From Pseudoxanthomonas japonensis (GTDB lineage Bacteria; Pseudomonadota; Gammaproteobacteria; Xanthomonadales; Xanthomonadaceae): 64,000 bases of DNA. Under the pieces are notes generated by a model. That model made no database searches and was not told the DNA's origin. It saw only the letters and a list, made by a program, of their open reading frames with translations. Positions 1-10,543 of this stretch are shown one piece after another. The stretch covers positions 1-64,000 of the forward strand of contig NZ_PDWW01000022.1 of NCBI RefSeq assembly GCF_010093445.1. Direction: 5' to 3'. Made by a program: the position numbers and the translations under genes. Each line of letters starts with the position of its first letter. Within the stretch, counting starts at the first letter, position 1.

Positions 1-127
1 CGCCACCGAAACGCTCCGCGCCGATCTTCGTCAGCGCCGCCGTCAGCGTCGTCTTGCCGTGGTCAACGTGACCAATCGTGCCCACGTTCACGTGGGGCTT
101 GGTGCGTTCGAACTTACCCTTTGCCAT
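1..127 (-). CDS. tuf: Elongation factor Tu, N-terminal part (runs off the left edge)
   Basis: EF-Tu is the GTPase that delivers aminoacyl-tRNA to the ribosome. Only the first 42 codons lie in the window. They read [20 protein letters not shown] followed by [13 protein letters not shown], which contains the P-loop GHVDHGKT of translational GTPases. The start is the ATG at 125-127 on the minus strand. Upstream are tRNA-Tyr, tRNA-Gly and tRNA-Thr, the same kind of tRNA-tuf cluster seen in many proteobacteria, so the tRNAs and tuf are probably co-transcribed. Which tuf copy this is cannot be told, because the rest lies outside the window. Confidence 0.97.
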   Translation of the reverse strand, partial: MAKGKFERTKPHVNVGTIGHVDHGKTTLTAALTKIGAERFGG

Positions 128-163
128 GGCTGCTGGTTCTCGAGTGGATCAAATGGATGGAAG

Positions 164-239
164 TGGTGCTCACGAAAGGAATCGAACCTTCGACCTCCTC
201 CTTACCAAGGAGGTGCTCTACCGACTGAGCTACGTGAGC
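164..239 (-). tRNA. tRNA-Thr (anticodon GGT)
   Basis: A 76-nt cloverleaf on the minus strand with a GCTCACG acceptor stem, a CCTCC/GGAGG anticodon stem around TTGGTAA, and an encoded CCA end at 164-166. It is the last tRNA before tuf. Confidence 0.95.
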
Positions 240-290
240 GTGAAACCGGTTGTGTTGCCTGGATTGCCGCTGGTCCTGCGCGGTGTTCAG

Positions 291-364
291 TGGAGCGGGA
301 GACGGGAATCGAACCCGCACTAGTAGCTTGGAAGGCTACAGTTCTACCATTGAACTACTCCCGC
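291..364 (-). tRNA. tRNA-Gly (anticodon TCC)
   Basis: A 74-nt cloverleaf with a GCGGGAG acceptor stem, a GTAGC/GCTAC anticodon stem around CTTCCAA, a GGTTCGATTCC T-arm and an encoded CCA. It is the middle member of the Tyr-Gly-Thr-tuf cluster. Confidence 0.95.
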
Positions 365-402
365 ACCGGGAGACCACTACAACGCGAAACAACAACAAAA
401 AC

Positions 403-488
403 TGGTGGAGGGAGGTGGATTCGAACCACCGAAGGCGTAAGCCAGCAGATTTACAGTCTGCCCCCGTTGGCCGCTTGGGTATCCCTCC
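403..488 (-). tRNA. tRNA-Tyr (anticodon GTA)
   Basis: An 86-nt class II tRNA with a long variable arm, a GGAGGGA acceptor stem, an anticodon loop CTGTAAA and an encoded CCA at 403-405. It is the first of three tRNAs reading towards tuf. Confidence 0.95.
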
Positions 489-596
489 GGGATCACCGGA
501 CTGACTGGGCCAAGGGCCAAATCAAACCAGGGTGAAACAGCCCGAGATTTTGGCGTGTGCCGGCACGTCTGTCAACGCGTCCGCGACACTTTTTTC

Positions 597-1688
597 TCAG
601 ACGTTGAACCGGAAATGCAGGACGTCGCCTTCCTGCACGCGATATTCCTTGCCTTCCAGCCGCAGGCGGCCCGCGTCGCGGGCACCGGCTTCGCCCTTGT
701 ACTTGAGGAAGTCGTCGAACGCGATGGTCTCGGCGCGGATGAAGCCCTTCTCGAAATCGGTATGGATCACGGCTGCGGCCTGGGGAGCGGTGGAGCCCGC
801 CCGCACCGTCCAGGCGCGGACTTCCTTCACGCCGGCGGTGAAGTAGGTCTGCAGACCCAGCAGGGTGTAGGCGGCGCGGATCACCCGGTTCAGCCCCGGC
901 TCGTCCAGACCCAGGTCGGTCAGGAAGGCGTCGCGATCGGCATCGTCGAGCTGGGACAGCTCTTCCTCGATGGCGGCCGACACCGGCACCACCTGCGCGC
1001 CCTCGGTGGCGGCACGGGCCCGCACGGCCTCCAGGTGCGGATTGTTCTCGAACCCGTCCTCCAGCACGTTGGCCACGTACATCACCGGCTTCAGCGTCAG
1101 CAGGAACAGGTCGCGGACCAGCGCCTTTTCCTCGTCGTCCAGGCCCAGCGCGCGGCCCGGCTTGCCGTCGTTGAGGCCGGCCTGCAGCTTCTGCAGTACG
1201 GGCTTGCGGGCGATGGCGTCCTTCTCGCCCGCCTTGGCCGAACGCTCGGCGCGGTTCAGCGCCTTCTCGACACTCTCCAGATCGGCCAGCGCCAGTTCGG
1301 TATCGATGGTGTCGATATCCGACAGCGGATCGATGCGGTTGTTGACGTGGATGACGTCGTCGTTCTCGAAGCAGCGCACCACGTGGGTGATCGCGTCCAC
1401 CTCGCGGATATGCGCCAGGAACTTGTTGCCGAGGCCTTCGCCGCTGGCGGCGCCCGCCACCAGGCCGGCGATGTCGACGAATTCCACCGCCGTCGGGATC
1501 ACCTTCTGCGGCTTGACGATCTCGGCCAGCTGGTTGAGGCGCAGGTCCGGCACCGGCACGACGCCCACGTTCGGCTCGATGGTGCAGAACGGGAAGTTGG
1601 CCGCGGCGATACCCGCCTTGGTCAGCGCATTGAACAGGGTGGACTTGCCAACGTTCGGCAGGCCCACGATGCCGCATTTGATGCCCAT
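597..1688 (-). CDS. ychF: Redox-regulated ATPase YchF (OLA1 family)
   Basis: YchF is a ribosome-associated P-loop ATPase of the Obg/OLA1 family, linked in other bacteria to translation and stress responses. The protein is 363 residues, the usual family length. It starts [19 protein letters not shown], where GLPNVGKST is the G1 P-loop. The G3 region DIAGLV follows, and the C-terminal TGS-like domain ends [11 protein letters not shown]. An upstream in-frame extension to 1754 is possible but would run through a repetitive GGAATGGGGAAT block, so the ATG at 1686-1688 was chosen. pth lies directly upstream on the same strand, the order seen in many gammaproteobacteria. Confidence 0.96.
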   Translation of the reverse strand: MGIKCGIVGLPNVGKSTLFNALTKAGIAAANFPFCTIEPNVGVVPVPDLRLNQLAEIVKPQKVIPTAVEFVDIAGLVAGAASGEGLGNKFLAHIREVDAITHVVRCFENDDVIHVNNRIDPLSDIDTIDTELALADLESVEKALNRAERSAKAGEKDAIARKPVLQKLQAGLNDGKPGRALGLDDEEKALVRDLFLLTLKPVMYVANVLEDGFENNPHLEAVRARAATEGAQVVPVSAAIEEELSQLDDADRDAFLTDLGLDEPGLNRVIRAAYTLLGLQTYFTAGVKEVRAWTVRAGSTAPQAAAVIHTDFEKGFIRAETIAFDDFLKYKGEAGARDAGRLRLEGKEYRVQEGDVLHFRFNV

Positions 1689-1697
1689 ATCTGGTTC

Positions 1698-1772
1698 CGG
1701 GAATGGAGAATCGGGAATGGGGAATGGAAAAGCCGCGCTTTCCCGATTCCCCATTCCCCATTCCCTATTCCC
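1698..1772. repeat. Palindromic GGAATGGGGAATGG intergenic repeat between ychF and pth
   Basis: Tandem copies of GGGAATGGGGAATGG are followed, after a short GC spacer, by the inverse CCATTCCCCATTCCC form, making a large imperfect palindrome. Such blocks are common between genes in Xanthomonadaceae. The right end (1765-1772) reaches into pth and supplies its last codon and TAG stop. Confidence 0.8.
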
Positions 1773-2346
1773 GCTTCGTGTGCAACCGCGTCATCGCATC
1801 CATGAAGTTGCCGGCCACCGCCAGCGGCAGCACGTCCATCGCGTCGTCGATCGCCCGCGCGATCAGGATTTCGTCGTCCTTGCCCGGCTTGCCCAGCACC
1901 CACCCCGTCACCCGGTCCTTGTGGCCGGGATGGCCGATGCCGATGCGCAGGCGATGGAACTTGCCGTGCCCGAGGTGCTGAATGGTGTCGCGCAGGCCGT
2001 TCTGGCCGCCGTGCCCACCATCGAACTTCAATCGCGCGGCGCCCGGCGGGAGGTCGAGCTCATCGTGCGCCAGCAGCGCCTCTTCCGGCGCGATCTTCCA
2101 GAAGCGTAGCGCCGCCGCAACCGACTTGCCGCTGAGGTTCATGTACGTGGCCGGCTTCAACAGCCACACCGGCTGGCCGGCGACCACGACCTTCGCGGTC
2201 TCGCCGAACAGCTTGCTGTCCAGGCCGAACCGCTCACCCTGCCGTTCCGCCAGGGCGTCGACAAAATGGAACCCGGCGTTGTGCCGGGTTCGGGCATGTT
2301 CGGCACCGGGATTGCCCAGTCCGACGATGAGGCGCAAGCCTGCCAT
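1765..2346 (-). CDS. pth: Peptidyl-tRNA hydrolase
   Basis: Pth hydrolyses peptidyl-tRNAs that drop off the ribosome and so recycles tRNA. The protein is 193 residues, matching the family. It opens [20 protein letters not shown], followed by [13 protein letters not shown], where the family's catalytic His sits. [10 protein letters not shown] and HDELDLPPG are further signature motifs. The ATG at 2344-2346 was preferred over an upstream start five codons earlier because it begins the conserved beta strand. The last codons and stop lie inside the repeat shared with the ychF intergenic region, so the extreme C-terminus (KRE) may be repeat-derived. rplY is upstream and ychF downstream. Confidence 0.96.
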   Translation of the reverse strand: MAGLRLIVGLGNPGAEHARTRHNAGFHFVDALAERQGERFGLDSKLFGETAKVVVAGQPVWLLKPATYMNLSGKSVAAALRFWKIAPEEALLAHDELDLPPGAARLKFDGGHGGQNGLRDTIQHLGHGKFHRLRIGIGHPGHKDRVTGWVLGKPGKDDEILIARAIDDAMDVLPLAVAGNFMDAMTRLHTKRE

Positions 2347-2362
2347 GGGGACGCATCGCACA

Positions 2363-2388
2363 CCCTCGCCCGCCGGAGCGGGCGAGGG
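2363..2388 (-). terminator. GC-rich hairpin between rplY and pth
   Basis: A perfect 11-bp stem, CCCTCGCCCGC paired with GCGGGCGAGGG around a 4-nt loop, lies 9 nt beyond the rplY stop. No run of T follows, so it may be an attenuator or RNA-stability element rather than a full terminator. Confidence 0.5.
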
Positions 2389-2397
2389 TTCACGCGA

Positions 2398-3051
2398 TTA
2401 CTTGTCGTCCTTCTTGGCGACCTTGGAGGCCGGCACTTCGGCCGTCTCGGCCGGCGCTTCCTCGACCTCTTCCTTGCCGTGCTTGGCGATCACGACGGCG
2501 ACGTCGTGTTCCTTGCCCAGCTTCAGCTCGGGGATGACCACGCCGGCCGGCAGCTTGACGTCGGACAGGTGGACCACCGCGCCGATGGCCAGGTCGGCCA
2601 GGTCGATCTCGATGAATTCCGGCAGGTCCTTCGGCAGGCACTCGACGACGACTTCGTTCAGTTCGTGGGTGACCACGACCTCGGCGGACTTGCCGGCCGG
2701 CGACTTGTCTTCGTTGAGGAAGTGCAGCGGCACCGCGGTGCGCAGCGTCTCGTTCTCGTTCACGCGCTGGAAGTCCAGGTGCATGATCTGCTGCTTGAAC
2801 GGGTGGCGCTGCATGTCGCGCAGCAGCACCTTCTGGATGTCGCCGTTGAGGCTCAGGTCCAGGATCGACGAGTAGAACCAGTCGTGCTGGGAGGCCAGCC
2901 AGACTTCGTTGTGGTTCAGCTGGATGCTGACCGGCTTCAGTTCGCCACCGTAAACGATGGCAGGCACGGTGCCCGCGTGACGGAGGCGGCGGCTCGCACC
3001 CTTACCCTCGTCTGCGCGGCGCTCGACCTTGATTTCATGCGTCTTAGCCAT
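2398..3051 (-). CDS. rplY: 50S ribosomal protein L25, long (Ctc) form
   Basis: L25 binds 5S rRNA. At 217 residues this is the long, two-domain form related to the general stress protein Ctc, not the short 95-residue enteric form. The N-terminal domain (about residues 1-95) begins MAKTHEIKVERRADEGKGAS with RRLRHAGTVPAIVYGG. The C-terminal TL5-like domain includes LPEFIEIDLADLAIG. The tail (about 190-217) is acidic and Ala/Glu-rich. It sits between prs and pth, the common gammaproteobacterial order, and a strong hairpin follows its stop. Confidence 0.95.
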   Translation of the reverse strand: MAKTHEIKVERRADEGKGASRRLRHAGTVPAIVYGGELKPVSIQLNHNEVWLASQHDWFYSSILDLSLNGDIQKVLLRDMQRHPFKQQIMHLDFQRVNENETLRTAVPLHFLNEDKSPAGKSAEVVVTHELNEVVVECLPKDLPEFIEIDLADLAIGAVVHLSDVKLPAGVVIPELKLGKEHDVAVVIAKHGKEEVEEAPAETAEVPASKVAKKDDK

Positions 3052-3165
3052 GTTGATTCACTACCTAGGTTGTTGGACCGCCTCATGGCGATCTGATGAA
3101 AGGTTCACCCGCGACCAGATGAACCCGGAAAGCCACGCCCCGGCGAACCGGCGCGCAGCGGAGAC

Positions 3166-4125
3166 TCAATCCACGTACAGCGAACTGACCGACTCGCCGA
3201 AGGCGATGCGGCGGATCGTTTCCGCCAGCAGTTCCGCCACCGACAGCTGGCGGATCTTGCTGCAGCCCTGCGCCTGCGGCGAGAGCGGGATGGTGTCGGT
3301 GACGACGAGTTCGTCGAGCACCGAGTTGTTCAAGTTGTCCACCGCCGGGCCCGAGAGAACGGGGTGGGTGCAGTACGCCGCCACCTTGTTGGCGCCGTGC
3401 TGCTTCAGCGCGGCCGCGGCAGCGCAGAGCGTGCCGGCGGTATCGACGATATCGTCCACCAGCACGCAGTCCTTGCCTTCCACGTCGCCGATGATGTTCA
3501 TCACCGTGGCCACGTTGGCGCGCGGACGGCGCTTGTCGATGATCGCCAGGTCGGCGTCGTCGAGGCGCTTGGCGACCGCACGGGCGCGCACCACACCACC
3601 CACGTCCGGCGACACCACCAGCAGGTTCTCCGTGCCGTAGGCGCGCCAGATGTCGGCCAGCAACAGCGGAGAGGCATACACGTTGTCGACCGGGATATCG
3701 AAGAAGCCCTGGATCTGGTCGGCGTGCAGGTCGACCGTCAACACGCGATCCGCATTGACGGCGCCGAACATCTTCGCCGCCACCTTGGCCGTGATCGGCA
3801 CGCGCGAGGAGCGCATGCGGCGATCCTGGCGGGCGTAGCCGAAGTACGGCACCACCGCGGTGACGCTGCTGGCCGATGCGCGCTTCAGCGCGTCGATCAG
3901 GACCAGCAGCTCCACCAGGTTCTCGGCGCTCGGCGCGCAGGTCGGCTGCACGACGAACACTTCCTGACGGCGCACGTTCTCCTGGATCTCGACCTGGACT
4001 TCGCCGTCGGAGAAGCGGGAGACCAGCGCCTTGCCCGGCCGCACGCCCAGCTCGCGGCAGATGCTGTTCGCCAATGGCTTGTTGGCGTTGCCGGAGAACA
4101 CGAGCAGGTTACGTTCGTCTTGCAT
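3166..4125 (-). CDS. prs: Ribose-phosphate pyrophosphokinase (PRPP synthetase)
   Basis: Prs makes PRPP from ribose 5-phosphate and ATP, feeding purine, pyrimidine, NAD, His and Trp synthesis. The protein is 319 residues, typical for class I. Visible motifs are [17 protein letters not shown] (regulatory flexible region), [11 protein letters not shown] (catalytic and ATP loop) and the PRPP-binding loop [15 protein letters not shown]. The start [19 protein letters not shown] is standard. It lies 33 nt downstream of tRNA-Gln and ispE on the same strand, so tRNA processing probably cuts the common transcript just upstream of prs. Confidence 0.97.
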   Translation of the reverse strand: MQDERNLLVFSGNANKPLANSICRELGVRPGKALVSRFSDGEVQVEIQENVRRQEVFVVQPTCAPSAENLVELLVLIDALKRASASSVTAVVPYFGYARQDRRMRSSRVPITAKVAAKMFGAVNADRVLTVDLHADQIQGFFDIPVDNVYASPLLLADIWRAYGTENLLVVSPDVGGVVRARAVAKRLDDADLAIIDKRRPRANVATVMNIIGDVEGKDCVLVDDIVDTAGTLCAAAAALKQHGANKVAAYCTHPVLSGPAVDNLNNSVLDELVVTDTIPLSPQAQGCSKIRQLSVAELLAETIRRIAFGESVSSLYVD

Positions 4126-4158
4126 GGTGTCGTCTCGGCGGATGCGGCTGGACTGGAT

Positions 4159-4234
4159 TGGCAGGGGCGGAAGGATTCGAACCTACGAATGCCGGGATCA
4201 AAACCCGGTGCCTTAACCACTTGGCGACGCCCCT
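4159..4234 (-). tRNA. tRNA-Gln (anticodon TTG)
   Basis: A 76-nt cloverleaf with an AGGGGCG/CGCCCCT acceptor stem, a CCGGG/CCCGG anticodon stem around TTTTGAT, discriminator G and an encoded CCA. The T-stem has one T-T mismatch. Its first nucleotide (A at 4234) and second (G at 4233) are also the last two bases of the ispE TAG stop codon. It sits between ispE and prs on the same strand. Confidence 0.94.
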
Positions 4235-5123
4235 AGGCGTTTTTCTCCGTCCCGCGAGCCTGCGCCAGCGCATCCAGCAGCGGCGAGCGCGCCGCGCCCT
4301 CCACCGCCCAGGCACGAAGCCCGGCAGGCAGTGACGCCAGCGCATCCTCGGCAGAGGTCCGGTCGGCGAACTCCACGAAGCAGCCGCCGCCGGAACCGGT
4401 CAAACGTGGCGTACCGATGTGCGACAGGGCCTGGAAGACCGCCTCGATGGCAGGCTCCCGGCGACGCACCACCGGCTCGAACGCGTTGCCGAGCAGTGAT
4501 CCCGAAACGAAGTCCGATATTTTCGCGGGTGCAGCATCACGCGTCAAATCCGGTGACGCGAAAAGGGCCGCCGTCGGCACATGGATGCCCGGATCGACCA
4601 GCAGATACCAAGCGGGCGGCAGGGTCAGCGGCGCCAGAATCTCGCCCACGCCTTCAGCCCACGCATTCTCGCCACGGACAAAGACCGGCACGTCCGCCCC
4701 TAGCTGCAACCCCAGCGACACTAGCCGGTCCGGCGTCAGACCGCAGCCCCACATCTGATCAAGGGCGACCAGCACGGTCGCGGCATCCGACGATCCGCCA
4801 CCGAAGCCACCGCCGGCCGGAATGCGTTTTTCAACGCCAATGTCGACACCTTTGCCGATATTGGCTTCTTTTTTCAGCAGCTTGGCAGCACGGACAACCA
4901 GATCCTCGGCCTCCGGGACGCCCGGAACGGACTCTCCTACCCGCCGGATCTCGCCATCTGCCCGGACCCGCAGGTGGATCGTGTCCCCCCAGTCCAGCAG
5001 CCGGAAGACGGTCTGCAGCAGGTGATAGCCATCGGCACGACGTCCGACGATCTGCAGGGTCAGGTTGAGCTTGGCCGGCGCCGGCCAGGCCGACCAGCCG
5101 TCCGCCGCGGGGAACGCACTCAC
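4233..5123 (-). CDS. ispE: 4-diphosphocytidyl-2-C-methyl-D-erythritol kinase
   Basis: IspE is the GHMP kinase of the non-mevalonate isoprenoid pathway. With the chosen start it is 296 residues. Motifs are [20 protein letters not shown] (motif 1), [17 protein letters not shown] (ATP-binding glycine loop) and [13 protein letters not shown] (motif 3). The start is taken as the GTG at 5121-5123, whose GTGA overlaps the lolB stop. A second GTG six codons upstream (5139-5141) is also in frame. The stop codon overlaps the 5' end of tRNA-Gln by two bases. It belongs to the lolB-ispE-tRNA-prs unit. Confidence 0.95.
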   Translation of the reverse strand: MSAFPAADGWSAWPAPAKLNLTLQIVGRRADGYHLLQTVFRLLDWGDTIHLRVRADGEIRRVGESVPGVPEAEDLVVRAAKLLKKEANIGKGVDIGVEKRIPAGGGFGGGSSDAATVLVALDQMWGCGLTPDRLVSLGLQLGADVPVFVRGENAWAEGVGEILAPLTLPPAWYLLVDPGIHVPTAALFASPDLTRDAAPAKISDFVSGSLLGNAFEPVVRRREPAIEAVFQALSHIGTPRLTGSGGGCFVEFADRTSAEDALASLPAGLRAWAVEGAARSPLLDALAQARGTEKNA

Positions 5124-5770
5124 TGCGGCGCCAGTTGCCACTGGTCGACGGCGACCTTGACCGTCGCGCCCTGCCGGCGCGCCTCCATGCGGCGCGGCAT
5201 GACCGGCTGGGCGCCCTCGGCCGGGAACCAGTCCAGATAGTCCACCCGCCAGCCCTGCTGGGTCAGGGTCCGCAGGCGGCCATCGGTGTCGTATTCCACA
5301 CCGTCGACGGAAGCGGAAGGATCAGCCACGCCACGGGCCCAGTGCACCATCGACGCGACCGGGATGTCCCAGCCGGTCGCCTCGCGCAGCAGGCGATCCG
5401 CATCGGCGCCCTCGCGTGGCCCACCTTCCAGCCCGTCCAGCCGTGCGGCCCGGGTCTGCAGGTCGCCGCCCAGGCGCCAACTCTGGCGGGTGACCGGCGC
5501 GCTCAGCGCGACCTGGTAACCCGTGCCCGTCTGCTGCCAGTCGATCCGGCCACTGCCGCCCTTCCCGTTCGCATTGACCGCCACCCGGCCGGCGAACGAC
5601 CAGTCCGGCCGCGACGCCAGCCAGGCCGCGCGGGTGGCCTGCGCCGCCTGTGCCGCCGCCAGCGCCTCCGGGTCGCTCAGCGCCGGCGAATCCACGGCCG
5701 GACCGCGCGTGGCGCAGCCCGCCATCGACAGGGCCGCCAGCCCCGCCAGCAGGAATCCTGGAACCTTCAT
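5120..5770 (-). CDS. lolB: Outer-membrane lipoprotein receptor LolB
   Basis: LolB accepts lipoproteins from the periplasmic carrier LolA and inserts them into the outer membrane. The protein is 216 residues with a lipoprotein signal [19 protein letters not shown], Cys19 being the acylation site. Later regions such as [20 protein letters not shown] and GRIDWQQTG match the LolB beta-barrel half. Its start forms an ATGA overlap with the TPR gene upstream and its stop overlaps the ispE start, so the three genes are translationally linked. The lolB-ispE pairing is common in gammaproteobacteria. Confidence 0.93.
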   Translation of the reverse strand: MKVPGFLLAGLAALSMAGCATRGPAVDSPALSDPEALAAAQAAQATRAAWLASRPDWSFAGRVAVNANGKGGSGRIDWQQTGTGYQVALSAPVTRQSWRLGGDLQTRAARLDGLEGGPREGADADRLLREATGWDIPVASMVHWARGVADPSASVDGVEYDTDGRLRTLTQQGWRVDYLDWFPAEGAQPVMPRRMEARRQGATVKVAVDQWQLAPQ

Positions 5771-7452
5771 GCGCCTGTCTTCTCCAGCGCCCGCAGCAGC
5801 GAGCGGTTGTCGGGGTCGAGCTTGCGCGCCTCGTCGAAGTAGCGGCGCGCCTCGTCCTTCTGTCCCATCACCCACAGCACCTCGGCCACGTGGGCGGCGA
5901 TCTCGGGGTCCTTCTGCAGCGTGAACGCGCGCCGCAGCTCGACCAGCGCTTCCGCATTGCGGCCGAGCCGGTACAGCACCCAGCCATAGCTGTCGATGAT
6001 GGCCGCGTCGTCCGGTACCGCGGTGCGCGCACGATCGATCAGTTCCAGCGCCTCCTGGTAGCGCGTGGTGCGATCGGCCAGCGTGTAACCGAGCGCATTG
6101 AGCGCGGCCACGTTGTCGGGCTCGATGACCAGGATGCGGCGGAAATCGGCCTCCGCATGGTCGATGCGGTCGCGCCGCTCCCACGCCAGCCCGCGCGAAT
6201 ACAGCAGCGCCAGATCGTCAGGGTAGGCGGCCAGTCCGCGCGCGAAGACTTCCAGTTCGCCCTCGTCCTGCTCATCCTGCTGACGCAGTTCGGCCTCCAT
6301 CAGATAGGCGTCGCGTCGCGTGCCGTCCTCGACACTGGCGTCGCCCTGCAGCGCGCGCGCTTCGGCGAAGGCTTCGTCCCTGCGCCCCAGGTCGAACAGC
6401 GTCTTCAGCGCGCGCAGGCGCGCGTCGGCGCGCTGGTCGCCAGCGGGCACGCTGCGATACCAGGTGAGCGCCTCGTCGCGCTTTTCCAGGAACTCGGCCA
6501 TCTGGCCCAGCAGCAGGCGGCGGTCCGGACTGTATTCGGTCGGCTGGTCCGTGCCGGCCGTTTTCAGTTCCTGGTACAGCGCGTCCAGCGCGGTCTTGTC
6601 ATCGGCCCTGGCCAGCAACTGCGCACGCAATCCGTAGGTCAGCGTGTCCTGGGGACCCTGCCCCATGGCGCGCGCGGCCGCGGCGGGATCGCCCAGCCGG
6701 TCGTATTCCTCGGCCAGCTTGAGCCGCAGCGCCGGATCGGTGGCCGCCTTGGGCAACAGGCCATCCAGCACCGCGCGCGCTTCCTGCTTGCGGTCTGCCT
6801 GCAGCAACTGGCTGGCCTGCAGCAGCGCCACCGCCGGTTCGCCCGAGAAGCGCTTCATCACGTCGGCGACCATGCGTTCGGCCAGCGCCGGCTGGTCCAG
6901 CTGCTGCGCCAGGCCCGTGAACGCAAGCCAGGGCTGCAGCTTGTCGGGAATCGCCCGCTCGTCCACCAGTTCCTTCAGCAGCCGCGGCGCCAGCGCCGGG
7001 TCCTTGCTGCCGCTCCCCAGTGCCGTCAGCGCATAGCGCCAACCCAGGTCGTCGGCATCCTTCATCAGCGCGGCCAGTTCCCGTCGCGCAACCCGCGCCT
7101 GGCCCTGGCGCATCGCCAGCGTCGCTTCGGCGCCGCGGAGGGCCAGCGTCCGCGGCGACCGTGCCTTCCAAAGCTTCAGCGCTTCAGCGGCACGGGCATC
7201 GTCCTTGGCCAGCAGGGCGATGCGGGTGGCGCGCTCGGCCAACCCGGCATCGTCGCCCCGCTTCGCCGCGTCGAGGTACCAGCGCGCCGCATCCGGCAAC
7301 TGGCCGGCCTGCAGGGCGAATTCACCCGCCATGACCGTGGTCAGTGCATCGTCCCGCGCGGTGCCCGGCGGTGCAGCGGGTGCCGCATTCGCGGACGGCA
7401 TGGCGACCGCGAGGACCAGCGCGGCGATCCCAGTACGAATCATTTCGGGCAT
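5767..7452 (-). CDS. Exported tetratricopeptide-repeat protein
   Basis: A protein of about 561 residues built almost wholly of helical TPR-like repeats. For example, the segment around DNVAALNALGYTLADR and the following DAAIIDSYGWVLYRLGRNAE match the TPR signature. The N-terminus has a signal peptide ending MPSANA, so the protein should be periplasmic. The exact role is unknown; similar proteins sit next to lolB in related genomes and may act in envelope assembly (inference). Starts at 7452 (ATG), 7443 (ATG) or 7461 (GTG) are all possible; 7452 is chosen. hemA diverges upstream. Confidence 0.85.
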   Translation of the reverse strand: MPEMIRTGIAALVLAVAMPSANAAPAAPPGTARDDALTTVMAGEFALQAGQLPDAARWYLDAAKRGDDAGLAERATRIALLAKDDARAAEALKLWKARSPRTLALRGAEATLAMRQGQARVARRELAALMKDADDLGWRYALTALGSGSKDPALAPRLLKELVDERAIPDKLQPWLAFTGLAQQLDQPALAERMVADVMKRFSGEPAVALLQASQLLQADRKQEARAVLDGLLPKAATDPALRLKLAEEYDRLGDPAAAARAMGQGPQDTLTYGLRAQLLARADDKTALDALYQELKTAGTDQPTEYSPDRRLLLGQMAEFLEKRDEALTWYRSVPAGDQRADARLRALKTLFDLGRRDEAFAEARALQGDASVEDGTRRDAYLMEAELRQQDEQDEGELEVFARGLAAYPDDLALLYSRGLAWERRDRIDHAEADFRRILVIEPDNVAALNALGYTLADRTTRYQEALELIDRARTAVPDDAAIIDSYGWVLYRLGRNAEALVELRRAFTLQKDPEIAAHVAEVLWVMGQKDEARRYFDEARKLDPDNRSLLRALEKTGA

Positions 7453-7520
7453 GAACGTCACGTCGGCCGTAAAATGGCGGCCCTGATATGAGCCAGCAGC
7501 TTACTGCAAGCGCCTGAACG

Positions 7521-8778
7521 ATGACGTTGTGGGTCCTCGGATTGAACCACCAGACCGCGCCGGTCGACCTGCGCGAACGGGTGGCATTCGACGCCGGCAC
7601 GGTGCCGCACGCGTTGTCGTCGCTGCGGGCGCTGCCCGACGTGGTCGAAGCCGCCCTGCTCTCCACCTGCAACCGCACCGAGCTGTACGCGGTGGCCGAA
7701 AACGGCGACGTGCTGGCGAGCTGGCTGGCGACCCACGCCGAAGGGCTTGAAGGCTATCTCTATCGGCACCGCGACGCCGACGCCGTCCGCCACCTGTTCC
7801 GCGTCGCGACCGGGCTGGATTCGATGGTGCTCGGCGAGCCGCAGATCCTCGGCCAGGTGAAGGACGCCTGGGCCACGGCGCGGGAACACGGCGCGCTCGG
7901 CAACCGCCTCGACCGCCTGTTCCAGCAGACCTTCGCCGTGGCCAAGCGCGCGCGCACCGACACCCGCGTCGGCGCCAACCCGGTCTCGGTCGCCTCCACC
8001 GCCGTGCGCCTGGCGCAGAACTCCTTCGCCCGCCTCAGCGAGTCCACGGTGCTGCTGGTCGGCGCCGGCGAAACCATCGAACTGGCGGCCAAGCACTTGA
8101 GCGAAGGCAAGGTGCGCCGGCTGCTGGTCGCCAACCGCACCTTGGCGCACGCGCAGGAACTGGCCACCCGCCACGGCGGCTACGCCCTGCCCTTGACCGA
8201 ACTGGAACGCCACCTGGCCGAAGCCGACGTGGTGTTCTCCGCCACCGCCGCGCGCGAGCCGGTGGTGCTGCAGGCGCAAGTGGCCGCCGCACTGGCCAAG
8301 CGCAAGCACAAGCCGATGCTGCTGTTCGACCTGGCCGTGCCGCGCGACATCGAGGCCTCGGTCGCCGAACTGCGCGATGCCTACCTCTACACCGTCGACG
8401 ACCTGGAACGTGCGGTCGAAGACAACCGGCGTGGTCGCCGCGAGGCGGCAGACGCTGCCGAAGCGATCATCGACGTGCAGGTCGGCCGTTTCATGGAGCA
8501 CCTGCACGCCGGTTCGCGCCAGGAACCGCTCAAGCGCCTGCGCGCACTGGGCGAATCCACCCGCGAGGACGTGCTGGCGAAGGCCCGCCAGCAACTCGCC
8601 AACGGCCGCGAGCCTGCGCAGGTCCTCGAATTCCTCGCCCACACGCTGACCAACCGCCTGCTGCATCCGCCGACCGCGGCACTGCGCGAAGCCGCCATGA
8701 GCGGCGATGCCGAACTCGCGCGCGCCGCCGATCGCCTGTTTCCCGCGCAGCCGCCCTATTCCCACCTGAAGAAAGACG

Positions 8779-8801
<23 letters not shown>
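7521..8801 (+). CDS. hemA: Glutamyl-tRNA reductase
   Basis: HemA reduces Glu-tRNA(Glu) to glutamate-1-semialdehyde, the first committed step of C5-pathway tetrapyrrole synthesis. The protein is 426 residues. The N-terminus [20 protein letters not shown] holds the family signature, and LLSTCNRTE carries the catalytic Cys50. The NADPH domain includes [17 protein letters not shown], and the C-terminal dimerisation helix ends near residue 420. The start is 68 nt from the divergent TPR gene. The 3' end overlaps prfA by 23 bases, the usual hemA-prfA arrangement. Confidence 0.97.
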
Positions 8802-9864
<1,063 letters not shown>

Positions 9865-9901
9865 GTCGGAAACCGGGGCGACGCACCCCAAGGAACCCAC
9901 G

Positions 9902-10420
9902 ATGAGCCTCCTGATCACCCGCGCCACCGCCGATGATGTCGACACCATCGCGCCGCTGTTCGACCTGTACCGCGTCTTCTACGGCAAGCCGTCGGACCCG
10001 GCGCTGGCACGGGACTTCATCCGGGCCCGCATGACGCGTGGCGAGTCGGTGATCCTGCTGGCGTCCGTCGACGGCGCAGCCGTGGGCTTCACCCAGCTCT
10101 ATCCTGCGTTCTCCTCGGTCAGTGCCGCGCACGTCTGGATCCTCAACGACCTGCTGGTGCTGCCGGACGCGCGCCGCAACGGCGTGGCCCGCGCCCTGCT
10201 GTCGGCGGCCGCGGACTTCGCCCGCGCCGATGGCGCGTTGCGGCTGGAACTGGAAACCGACCACGACAACGTCACCGCACAGGCGCTGTACCGCGCGATG
10301 GGCTGGACACCGTACGACGGTACCCTGCGCTTCCGCCTGTCGCTCCAGCCAACGGCTTGCGCCGGTTCTCCCGATGTGGGAGCGACGTCAGTCGCGATCT
10401 CGGCGCCTGTTCGCGACTGA
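9902..10420 (+). CDS. GNAT-family N-acetyltransferase
   Basis: A 172-residue GNAT acyltransferase. Motif A is visible as NDLLVLPDARRNGVARALL (acetyl-CoA pyrophosphate loop, R-x-x-G/A type), followed by LRLELETDHDNVTAQALYRA and MGW typical of motif B. The substrate cannot be told. The last roughly 15 residues, after about position 158, are encoded by one arm, loop and part of the second arm of an inverted repeat, which also supplies the TGA stop. The native C-terminus therefore probably ended near LSLQP. It follows prfA by 37 nt. Confidence 0.88.
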   Translation: MSLLITRATADDVDTIAPLFDLYRVFYGKPSDPALARDFIRARMTRGESVILLASVDGAAVGFTQLYPAFSSVSAAHVWILNDLLVLPDARRNGVARALLSAAADFARADGALRLELETDHDNVTAQALYRAMGWTPYDGTLRFRLSLQPTACAGSPDVGATSVAISAPVRD

Positions 10421-10432
10421 CGTCGCTCCCAC
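10376..10432. repeat. REP-like palindrome with GTGGGAGCGACG arms
   Basis: Two perfect 22-base inverted arms (10376-10397 and 10411-10432; first arm starts GTGGGAGCGACGTCAGTCGC) surround a 13-nt loop. GTGGGAGCGACG elements of this kind are dispersed in Stenotrophomonas and Xanthomonas genomes. It overlaps the 3' end of the acetyltransferase gene and contains its stop codon. Confidence 0.9.
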
Positions 10433-10543
10433 ACCTGTCGCTGCATCAGGCTTGTTTCGCACAGTCGCCAGTCGCTAGGCTGCCACCCATGATGGTCGAC
10501 GCGCCTTCCACCGCCAAATGCATGCGTGAACCGCGCGATCGCG

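Noticed and set aside
59-535. Apparent open frames across the tRNA-Thr/Gly/Tyr cluster
   Set aside because: All three tRNAs fold perfectly on the minus strand, so the coding frames there are chance.
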